Assembly (NCBI GenBank): GCA_012728465.1
Contig: JAAYFB010000013.1
Span: forward strand, 1 to 9,008
Reading direction: 5' to 3'
Length of the DNA: 9,008 nt
From: Proteiniphilum sp.
GTDB lineage: Bacteria > Bacteroidota > Bacteroidia > Bacteroidales > Dysgonomonadaceae
Shown: in pieces, positions 1-5,306 of the stretch
How positions within the stretch are numbered: position 1 is the first letter of the stretch
Layout of the letters: each line of letters starts with the position of its first letter
Program-made: the position numbers and the translations under genes
Notes under the pieces: model-generated
Told to the model about the DNA's origin: nothing
The model's database searches: none
Seen by the model: only the letters and a program-made list of their open reading frames with translations

Positions 1-515
1 CTAGTGCTGACACTCTACATAGAGTGTTAAAAGAGTTAGCTACAGATAATACAACAGCTCCCTCGGTATCGGATAAAGATTATAAGTTCAATATTAATGA
101 TAATTTGAATGACTTGAATATAAAATCACTACTGTTAACCAAACAATTGAATAAGAACGAGTTCTACGACTTTGATTATGATAATCAAACTATTGCACAT
201 AACAAATATGATGCTAAATACACCTATAAGAAGACCACGGGCTATTTTCCAGGTATTGCCACCATCGCAGACAAGATTGTTTACATCGAGAATAGAGATG
301 GAAATGCTAACGTGAAAACTGGGCAGACAGAGACTCTAAATAGAGCCTATAAGCTACTTGACAACAATAAAATTAAAGTAAATCGATCTCGAATGGATGC
401 TGGATCATATAGTAAAGAAATAATAGACACGGTTGCTAAAAACTCTAGGCTATTCTATATTCGAGCAAACCGCTTTACGGCTATGACAAAACAGATTAGT
501 GAAATTAATCGTTGC
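1..515 (+). pseudogene. IS1380-family transposase, internal fragment (5' end outside window, 3' end lost)
   Basis: The frame is open from the left edge (first full codon at position 3, reading SADTLHRVLKELAT), so the apparent start at the GTG at 24 is only an internal valine. The protein resembles the middle of Bacteroidetes IS1380-type DDE transposases. It contains YQFNIN-like FNINDNLNDL, then DFDYDNQTI with the likely first catalytic Asp near 147-185, KYDAKYTYKKTTGYFPG, a strong IENRDGNANVK block at about 288-320, NRSRMDAGSYS with the likely second Asp at about 381-413, and FYIRANR at about 453-473. Similarity stops near ISEINR (about 495-515). The C-terminal part that should hold the catalytic Glu is missing; the frame continues instead into a LytTR domain. 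It is therefore an inactive remnant by inference. I could not identify a terminal inverted repeat. The family call rests on remembered motifs, not on a search. Confidence 0.82.
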
Positions 516-738
516 ACCTTTCAAGTAGAGCTACCACTCAACACATTAATAGATCAACTTGATCCAGATACTTTTTTTCAGAGCCAACAGGCAAATAATT
601 ATTAATATCAAAAGCGTAGTAAAGATTGAACCATACTTTGCTGGAAAAATTAGTGTAACGACACAACCAAAATCGCCTGTAAAAGTAATAGTTAGCAGAG
701 AAAAAGGAGTTATGTTTAAAACTTGGTTGAATTATTGA
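516..738 (+). pseudogene. LytTR-type DNA-binding domain remnant, frameshifted
   Basis: Read in the transposase frame to about 578 and then in the next frame, the sequence gives the second half of a LytTR domain, as found at the C-terminus of AgrA/LytR response regulators. Visible parts are QVELPLNTLIDQLDP, then DTFFRANRQIIINIKSV, KIEPYFAGKISV, and the ending SREKGVMFKTWLNY with a TGA at 736-738. The frame changes at a T7 run (572-578). With six T the codons read FFRANRQ. With seven they read FFQSQQANNY and stop at 603-605. The receiver domain and the first part of LytTR are absent, replaced by transposase sequence; the junction lies somewhere in 505-535. No separate start or promoter is visible for this fragment, so it is most likely a dead remnant. 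A base error in the T run, or slippage during expression, are the alternatives to a true frameshift. Confidence 0.8.
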
Positions 739-743
739 TAAAA

Positions 744-763
744 TTGTAAATAGAGATTTACAA
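744..763. repeat. Perfect 8-bp inverted repeat, 4-nt loop
   Basis: Arms TTGTAAAT (744-751) and ATTTACAA (756-763) are exact reverse complements around AGAG. It lies just after the LytTR remnant and about 18 bp before a promoter-like -7 box at 782. It could be an operator for that promoter. It lacks the G/C content and T run of a terminator. Confidence 0.5.
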
Positions 764-781
764 CATCTACATATAATACAT

Positions 782-789
782 TATCTTTG
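782..789 (+). promoter_or_regulatory. Orphan Bacteroidetes-type -7 box TATCTTTG
   Basis: TATCTTTG matches the Bacteroidetes TAnnTTTG element exactly and is identical to the boxes before rlmN and leuS. No clean TTTG is found at the -33 position; the nearest is TTTA at 757-760, 21 nt upstream. A 7-bp inverted repeat, TTATCTT (781-787) and AAGATAA (799-805), surrounds it. No credible coding gene follows for about 1 kb, so if active it would transcribe the palindrome array. A chance match is possible in AT-rich DNA. Confidence 0.4.
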
Positions 790-911
790 AACATTAACAA
801 GATAAGAGAAAACAAAAAATTATTACACCACAACTCTGTCCTTAATGATAGCTGAAACGAAAACTATTTAATAATCACCCAGTATTAGCTTGCCCGATTT
901 AAATCCCTCCA

Positions 912-1053
912 AATGTCAAACGACATTGACTGTTTTAATTTCAAAAGACTCAAAATATCAAACGTTATTGACTGTTTTTAATTGCGAAAACTCAAAATAT
1001 CAAATGACATTGACAGATATAAATTTAAAACACTATCATTATCACTTTTCATT
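912..1053 (+). repeat. Palindromic 42-bp tandem repeat, cluster 1 (three units plus a decayed fourth core)
   Basis: Each unit is a 16-bp imperfect palindrome followed by a 26-bp linker. Cores start at 912 (AATGTCAAACGACATT), 954 (AATATCAAACGTTATT) and 996 (AATATCAAATGACATT), so the period is exactly 42 bp twice. The first two linkers (928-953 and 970-995) agree at 20 of 26 positions. Both begin GACTGTTTT and end ACTCAA. The third linker (1012-1037) agrees with the first at 17 of 26. A degenerate fourth core in phase, ATTATCACTTTTCATT at 1038-1053, matches the third core at 11 of 16. Because the linkers are related, this is a tandem repeat and not a CRISPR array. Confidence 0.85.
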
Positions 1054-1199
1054 CGCAATTATTGTTAACTTTTAGGGCTGACATTAAATAGTTTTAACAG
1101 TATTGACACTTATTTACTCTTATCATCACTTAATAATTGTAGTTTTTGCTTCTCTGCACTCATATTTATGTCTATAAATGGCAGTTAGGAGAAGAAATC
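1054..1199. other. Gap between repeat clusters 1 and 2, no gene seen
   Basis: No clear repeat core or coding frame is visible here. Cluster 2 starts 210 bp (5 x 42) after the last good core of cluster 1, so this gap may be decayed repeat units, but the cores expected at 1080, 1122 and 1164 cannot be recognised. An isolated TGACATT half-site occurs at 1079-1085, out of phase. Confidence 0.5.
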
Positions 1200-1272
1200 A
1201 CTCTCAATGACAAATGACATTGAGAGTAAAAAGTTCCAAACACTCCAAATGTCAAATGACATTGGGGTGTTT
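1200..1272 (+). repeat. Palindromic 42-bp repeat, cluster 2 (two cores, long hairpins)
   Basis: Cores start at 1206 (AATGACAAATGACATT) and 1248 (AATGTCAAATGACATT), 42 bp apart. The linker 1222-1247 matches the first linker of cluster 1 at 17 of 26 positions in the same orientation. Both copies form larger hairpins than in cluster 1. The first has perfect 10-bp arms ACTCTCAATG (1200-1209) and CATTGAGAGT (1218-1227). The second pairs 1238-1254 with 1257-1272: about 16 pairs including one T-G pair and one bulged A at 1247. The second hairpin ends in TTTT but is followed by CGG, so it is at best a weak terminator. Confidence 0.85.
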
Positions 1273-1372
1273 TCGGCTATTTTATAACATCACTTAACTT
1301 TTCGATAGTGTTTTTGGAGCGAAAACTGTCGTTTCACTTCATAAATGTTAGTTATTTGGAGAAAAAAGGGCA

Positions 1373-1430
1373 AATGTCATTTGACATTCAGAGTGTTTTG
1401 ATTTTAAAAGGGTAAATGTCATTTGACATT
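1373..1430 (-). repeat. Palindromic 42-bp repeat, cluster 3 (two perfect cores, inverted orientation)
   Basis: Two identical cores, AATGTCATTTGACATT at 1373-1388 and 1415-1430, lie 42 bp apart. The cores are near-symmetric, but the central TT (AA in clusters 1 and 2) and the linker show the direction. The reverse complement of linker 1389-1414 aligns without gaps to the first linker of cluster 1 at 18 of 26 positions, including TTTTAA, TCAAAA and ACTC. This pair is therefore an inverted copy of the same repeat. Both cores are preceded by AGGG plus one base and two A's. Confidence 0.85.
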
Positions 1431-1802
1431 GGGAGTAATATTTATGTAATATTCACCATGTGTTATTATGCCATTATTGATTATCTGATAGTTATCGTTT
1501 CTAGGCCTCATTTTTGGTTAAATATTTAACAGTGACCATTTCCATCATGTTAAACCTATTAACATAAGTATTTGGCAAAATCCACAAAATATTAAATACG
1601 GCTCAAAAACAGTAATCATAGGATGATTATGAGTGTCAGCTCTTATTAAATAACTCCCTACCCCAACTGAACAACTAGCCAATGGCTCAAATATTTAATA
1701 TGGGCATAAAAACTATACACTAACTTGATGCTAGATTATTTTCAGTTAATGCGACTACGCATTTTATAACAAGCAAAGCCATCATAATCTTAAAATACTG
1801 AT
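1431..1802. other. Non-coding stretch upstream of rlmN
   Basis: About 370 bp of AT-rich DNA without a supported gene. It holds one exact inverted repeat, TAATCAT (1613-1619) and ATGATTA (1623-1629) around AGG, several AAATATTTAA-like stretches, and the start of the inverted structure that overlaps the rlmN promoter. I see no tRNA or recognisable riboswitch. A short lost gene cannot be excluded. Confidence 0.5.
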
Positions 1803-1810
1803 TATCTTTG
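1803..1810 (+). promoter_or_regulatory. rlmN promoter, -7 box TATCTTTG
   Basis: TATCTTTG matches the Bacteroidetes TAnnTTTG -7 element and lies 23 bp before the rlmN ATG, giving a short leader. The -33 TTTG is not evident around 1780. The box is part of an interrupted inverted repeat: GCAAAG (1773-1778) pairs with CTTTGC (1806-1811) and ATAATC (1784-1789) pairs with GATTAT (1800-1805). Confidence 0.65.
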
Positions 1811-1833
1811 CATCTACAAACATAAGAATTATA

Positions 1834-2865
1834 ATGAGATCAGAATATTTACTGGGGATGACCCTCTCCGAACTTCAAAAAGCAGTTACAGAATTAGGGT
1901 TACCCAAATTTACTGCCAAGCAAGTAGCCGACTGGATATATGTGAAGCGTGTAAAGAGCATTGACGAAATGACAAACATTTCTCTTAACAACAGAGAAAT
2001 ATTAAACGCAAACTACGAAGTGGGTCGTGTGGAGCCTATGGATGTGAAAACATCAACGGATGGAACCCAAAAAATGCTTTTTAGAGTGAAGAGTGGCAAG
2101 TTTGTGGAATCGGTAAATATTCCCGAAGCTGATAGACTTACCATATGTGTATCATCGCAAGTGGGATGTAAAATGGATTGTAGCTTTTGCTTGACAGGCA
2201 AAATGGGATTTATGGGTAGCCTAACACCAAACGAGATTATTAATCAGGTTTACTCTGTTCCAAACTCAGAAAATCTCACCAATTTAGTTTTTATGGGTAT
2301 GGGCGAACCGCTCAACAACTTCGACAGTGTGATGAAAACCATCGAAATTCTTACAGCGGACTATGGACTAGGATGGAGCCCTAAGAGAATTACGTTATCC
2401 ACAATTGGCATCATTCCATCATTGAAGAGGTTTCTTGACGAAAGCCAATGTCATTTAGCACTTAGCCTACACAGCCCATTCTCGTCACAACGTCTTGAGC
2501 TGATGCCTATCGAAAAAGTGTACAACGCTACCGACATAATAGAGCTACTACACGAATATGATTGGAGCCGCCAACGACGCTTATCATTCGAATATATAAT
2601 GTTTGATGGACTAAACGACTCGTTAATATTTGCTCGCGAAATGACTAAAATATTGGACGGACTAGATTGTCGTATCAATCTGATTAGATTTCACAAAATA
2701 CCAGGAAGCGACTTAGCACCAGCAACGGAAGAGAATATGATTAAGTTTCGTGATTTTCTCACTTCAAAAGGCTTCACTTGCACCATACGTGCCTCACGTG
2801 GCGAGGACATATATGCAGCATGTGGAATGTTATCAACTAAAAAAGAAAGCGAATCAAAACGCTAA
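1834..2865 (+). CDS. rlmN: Dual-specificity rRNA/tRNA adenine C2-methyltransferase RlmN
   Basis: Cytoplasmic radical-SAM enzyme. In the family it methylates C2 of A2503 in 23S rRNA and of A37 in some tRNAs. The 343-residue length is normal. The N-terminal accessory domain (about 1-90) contains FTAKQVADWIY. The radical-SAM cluster motif is CKMDCSFC, with Cys112, Cys116 and Cys119. Cys105 in CVSSQVGC lies 7 residues ahead, as does E. coli Cys118. Cys330 in AACGML corresponds to E. coli Cys355, so both catalytic cysteines are present. GMGEPL (155-160) is the SAM-contact motif, and SPKRITLSTIG, LSLHSP and IRASRGEDI are all intact. The ATG at 1834 follows a TATCTTTG promoter; a second ATG at residue 9 is possible, but MRSEYLLGMTLSELQ fits family N-termini. 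It precedes the DUF4837 gene by 95 bp. Nothing is missing, so function is very likely conserved. Confidence 0.97.
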   Translation: MRSEYLLGMTLSELQKAVTELGLPKFTAKQVADWIYVKRVKSIDEMTNISLNNREILNANYEVGRVEPMDVKTSTDGTQKMLFRVKSGKFVESVNIPEADRLTICVSSQVGCKMDCSFCLTGKMGFMGSLTPNEIINQVYSVPNSENLTNLVFMGMGEPLNNFDSVMKTIEILTADYGLGWSPKRITLSTIGIIPSLKRFLDESQCHLALSLHSPFSSQRLELMPIEKVYNATDIIELLHEYDWSRQRRLSFEYIMFDGLNDSLIFAREMTKILDGLDCRINLIRFHKIPGSDLAPATEENMIKFRDFLTSKGFTCTIRASRGEDIYAACGMLSTKKESESKR

Positions 2866-2899
2866 TAATTATAAATATTCATAATAAGCAATTCGCAAT

Positions 2900-2929
2900 T
2901 TTGCCAACTCATCTTATTTTGTAATTTTG
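2900..2929 (+). promoter_or_regulatory. Promoter for the DUF4837 lipoprotein gene
   Basis: TTTG at 2900-2903 and TAATTTTG at 2922-2929 match the Bacteroidetes -33 and -7 elements with an 18-nt gap, slightly under the usual 19-21. The -7 box ends 31 bp before the ATG at 2961. It suggests this gene can be transcribed separately from rlmN. Confidence 0.55.
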
Positions 2930-2960
2930 CTAACAGTATTCATCATTAAACTAGGACATT

Positions 2961-3941
2961 ATGAAAACAATAAATTTACTTTTAATAGTAGTGTTATCTT
3001 TAATAACGCTTACGTCGTGCGACGGTAAAGGCTCTTTTCTGAATGCTTCATCGGCTGCAAATGAAGTATTGGTGGTGATGGAAAAAAATCAATGGGAAGG
3101 AGAAACTGGAAAAGCATTACTTGATGTTCTAAACTCACCCGTTAAAGGATTACCACAAAGAGAGCCTAACTTTAGAATACTACATGTAACTCCTGACAAT
3201 TTTACTTCCACGTTTAAGATGGCGAGGAATATAGTGACACCCGACATATCAAGCATCTACAGTGCTCCTAAACTATCGTCAGAGCTTGACAAATATGCAT
3301 ATGGGCAAGTGATACTTACTGTGAAAGCTCCAGATACTACTACATTCATTAACTTTCTGAATGAGAATAGTGAGTCAATTATTGATTATATTGTAAACAA
3401 AGAGCTGGAACGACAGGCACAGTGGTTAATTAAAGATTCGGATGCCACACCATCTGTAATAAAACAGGCATTTGGTATAAATATATATTATCCTAAAGGG
3501 CTATCAAACATACAAGAATATCCTAACTTCTACTGGGCTACCAACAATGCACCTCGTGCAAGAAGAGATATAATTATTTATCAATTCCCCTACACAAGTG
3601 AAACCATTTTTGAGAAAGACTCGCTGATAGCAAAACGAAATGAAGTGTTAGGCGAATACATTAAAGGAGACTTCAATTCGAAAATGAGCACTGCCATAAA
3701 TGATTTTGGACCACAATACAGGAAACTAGAATATGATGGCCTATTTCGTGCCGAGCTGCGTGGACTATGGGAAATGACTACTGATATGATGGGTGGCCCA
3801 TTTGTGATGCAGGCTTTTGTAAACGAAAAAACTAACATGGTGATAGTAGTGGAGGCTCTTGTGTTTGCTCCCGAAAGAGATAAACGCAACCTAATGAGAG
3901 GCATGGAAGCATCACTATACACAATAAGTATTCCTGAATAA
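2961..3941 (+). CDS. DUF4837 family lipoprotein
   Basis: 326-residue predicted lipoprotein of unknown function. The first 20 residues are a type II signal peptide: a Lys near the start, a hydrophobic run LLLIVVLSLITL, and the lipobox LTSC with Cys20 as the lipidated residue. The next residues, DGKGS, lack the acidic run associated with surface export in Bacteroides, so I infer a periplasm-facing membrane anchor. The body resembles the DUF4837 family: NEVLVVMEKNQWEGETGKAL (34-53), the segment from LDVLNSP to GLPQREPNFRI (54-73), RGLW (267-270), MGGPF (277-281), and a C-terminal KRNLMRGMEASLYT (308-321). No enzyme motif is visible. It sits between rlmN and pdxA; from memory this grouping is common in Bacteroidales, but it does not reveal a role. 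The start is the only ATG that gives a signal peptide. Confidence 0.88.
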   Translation: MKTINLLLIVVLSLITLTSCDGKGSFLNASSAANEVLVVMEKNQWEGETGKALLDVLNSPVKGLPQREPNFRILHVTPDNFTSTFKMARNIVTPDISSIYSAPKLSSELDKYAYGQVILTVKAPDTTTFINFLNENSESIIDYIVNKELERQAQWLIKDSDATPSVIKQAFGINIYYPKGLSNIQEYPNFYWATNNAPRARRDIIIYQFPYTSETIFEKDSLIAKRNEVLGEYIKGDFNSKMSTAINDFGPQYRKLEYDGLFRAELRGLWEMTTDMMGGPFVMQAFVNEKTNMVIVVEALVFAPERDKRNLMRGMEASLYTISIPE

Positions 3942-4020
3942 TAATAAAATATTAGAGACCATTACACATTAAGGTTTCACACATATATAAAATGATTATT
4001 GGTTGCTGAATAGTATATGC

Positions 4021-4061
4021 ATTGTTCGTCACAACAATTATCATATTTACTACGTTAGTAA
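4021..4061. repeat. Two inverted repeats in the pdxA upstream region
   Basis: ATTGTT (4021-4026) and AACAAT (4033-4038) form exact 6-bp arms around a 6-nt loop. TTACTA (4047-4052) and TAGTAA (4056-4061) form exact 6-bp arms around CGT. They lie 44-84 bp before the pdxA ATG. No clear TAnnTTTG box is present in this 163-bp gap, so the pdxA promoter is undefined. These could be operator sites or chance AT-rich symmetry. Confidence 0.35.
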
Positions 4062-4104
4062 TATCAGCAAAATAATCTAAACAATAAATGAAGTAAATTA
4101 TAAA

Positions 4105-5199
4105 ATGTCAAATCAAATAAAAATAGGAATTACCCACGGAGACATAAATGGGGTTGGATATGAGTTAATATTAAAAGCATTCGCTGATGAGCGACTACTT
4201 GAACTATTTGTACCAGTAATATATGGCTCAACTAAGTCAGCATCATACCACCGAAAGGCAATAAATATTAGCCCCGTACATTTCAACATCATAAATGATG
4301 CTACAGAATGCGTGGAAGGAAAGGTAAACCTAGTAAATTGCATAAAAGAGGAAGTAAGAATAGAATTAGGAAAATCGACAAGTGAAGCGGGAGAAGCTGC
4401 ATATGTGGCACTTGACGTTGCCACAAAAGATTTAGCAGATAAAAAAATTGATGTTCTTGTTACCTTGCCAATCACAAAAGAGTCGATACAAAGCAAGGAT
4501 TTTGTTTTCCCCGGTCACACAGAGTTTCTTGAAGATAGATTTAAGGGCGAAGATGACAAGGCATTAATGATATTGGCTAGCGAACAGCTTAAAGTGGCTG
4601 TAGCCACCACTCATGTTCCTTTAAATAAAGTTTCGGGAATGCTAACTAAAGAACTCATTTTGGATAAAATAAAAACTCTCGACTTATCCTTAAAGCGTGA
4701 CTTTAGAATTGAGCTTCCCAGAATTGCTGTGTTGGGACTTAACCCTCATGCTGGCGAAAATGGATTATTAGGCAAGGAGGAAATAGAAATTATATCTCCT
4801 GCAGTAAAAGAGGCACAAGATGAAGGTTTCTTAGTTGCTGGACCATATCCTGCTGATGGTTTTTTTGGAAATGGAACCTACAAAAGATTTGATGCAATAC
4901 TTGCAATGTATCATGACCAGGGATTGATACCTTTCAAAACCATTTCTATGGACGAAGGGGTTAATTTTACAGCAGGACTCCCTATTGTTCGCACATCACC
5001 CGATCATGGCACTGCTTATGACATAGCGGGTAAGGGATTGGCATCTGAAAACTCTTTTCGAGAAGCTATATACATGGCTAAAGACATATTCTACAATCGT
5101 CAAGCATATGATGAAGCCAGAAAGAACCCACTTAAAAAGTTATTCTACGACAGAGGTAAAGAGGATTTCACCCTAGACTTGAGTAAGGAAGAAGAATAA
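4105..5199 (+). CDS. pdxA: 4-hydroxythreonine-4-phosphate dehydrogenase PdxA
   Basis: Cytoplasmic enzyme of DXP-dependent vitamin B6 synthesis. It oxidises 4-phosphohydroxy-L-threonine with NAD; the product decarboxylates to 3-amino-1-hydroxyacetone phosphate, which PdxJ then uses. The 364-residue protein is somewhat longer than the E. coli enzyme but normal for Bacteroidetes. The N-terminus ITHGDINGVGYELILK is the family signature. PGHTEF holds His138. The three metal ligands equivalent to E. coli His166, His211 and His266 are present with identical spacing: His170 in ATTH, His215 in NPHAGENG and His270 in MYHDQGLIPFK. VNFTAGLPIVRTSPDHGTA near 286-304 is the conserved active-site end. The ATG gives the expected short N-terminus. 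The gene follows the DUF4837 gene by 163 bp and ends at a strong terminator. A PdxA2-type paralogue acting on other substrates cannot be excluded from sequence alone, but the Bacteroidales context favours the B6 enzyme. Confidence 0.95.
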   Translation: MSNQIKIGITHGDINGVGYELILKAFADERLLELFVPVIYGSTKSASYHRKAINISPVHFNIINDATECVEGKVNLVNCIKEEVRIELGKSTSEAGEAAYVALDVATKDLADKKIDVLVTLPITKESIQSKDFVFPGHTEFLEDRFKGEDDKALMILASEQLKVAVATTHVPLNKVSGMLTKELILDKIKTLDLSLKRDFRIELPRIAVLGLNPHAGENGLLGKEEIEIISPAVKEAQDEGFLVAGPYPADGFFGNGTYKRFDAILAMYHDQGLIPFKTISMDEGVNFTAGLPIVRTSPDHGTAYDIAGKGLASENSFREAIYMAKDIFYNRQAYDEARKNPLKKLFYDRGKEDFTLDLSKEEE

Positions 5200-5233
5200 A
5201 ATAGCTCGCACAACAATTTAGACTCATAATCAT

Positions 5234-5279
5234 TAAGGGCTGTATCGATGTTTCGACACAGCCCTTATTATTTTTTCTT
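5234..5279 (+). terminator. Intrinsic terminator after pdxA
   Basis: TAAGGGCTGT (5234-5243) pairs perfectly with ACAGCCCTTA (5258-5267). Inside it TCGA (5245-5248) and TCGA (5253-5256) can also pair across a TGTT loop, leaving one A-C mismatch. T-rich sequence follows (TTATTTTTTCTTCTTTTTT). It lies about 35 bp after the pdxA stop, between convergent genes. On the minus strand the stem is not followed by a T run, so it probably serves the plus strand only. Confidence 0.9.
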
Positions 5280-5306
5280 CTTTTTTGCCTACAATCGGCT
5301 ATCTCA

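Larger units (their letters stand above)
739..911. other. Non-coding stretch between LytTR remnant and repeat array
   Basis: This stretch has no convincing gene. It holds the inverted repeat at 744-763 and the promoter-like box at 782-789. The rest is AT-rich sequence with frequent stops in all frames. A 61-codon frame opening with TTG at 890 continues into the repeats, but I do not regard it as a gene. Confidence 0.6.

Noticed and set aside
24..605. Intact 193-residue hypothetical protein starting at 24
   Set aside because: The frame is open to the window edge with transposase-like residues before the GTG at 24, and the last 10 residues come from a frameshift in a LytTR domain.
890..1075. 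61-residue protein gene
   Set aside because: TTG start, no good initiation signal, composition explained by the 42-bp DNA repeat, and no recognisable fold. Kept only as a low-interest finding.
1238..1273. Rho-independent terminator
   Set aside because: The hairpin is long, but only TTTT follows and then CGG, and there is no gene immediately upstream that needs it. It belongs to the palindrome repeat family.
912..1430. CRISPR array (16-bp repeats, 26-bp spacers)
   Set aside because: The spacers are homologous to each other (17-20 of 26 identical), there are only two or three units per cluster, the repeat is too short and degenerate, and no cas gene is in the window. It is a tandem repeat.
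2447..2457. Another copy of the palindrome inside rlmN (AATGTCATTTA)
   Set aside because: Only the left arm and centre match; it encodes the conserved CHLA residues of RlmN, so it is coincidence.
3951..3978. Terminator after the DUF4837 gene (GAGACC ... GGTTTC)
   Set aside because: Weak 6-bp pairing with a mismatch, a long AT loop and no T run after it.
5234..5267. Bidirectional terminator serving the YitT-family gene as well
   Set aside because: On the minus strand the stem is followed by TGATTATGAG, without a T run, so only plus-strand termination is supported.
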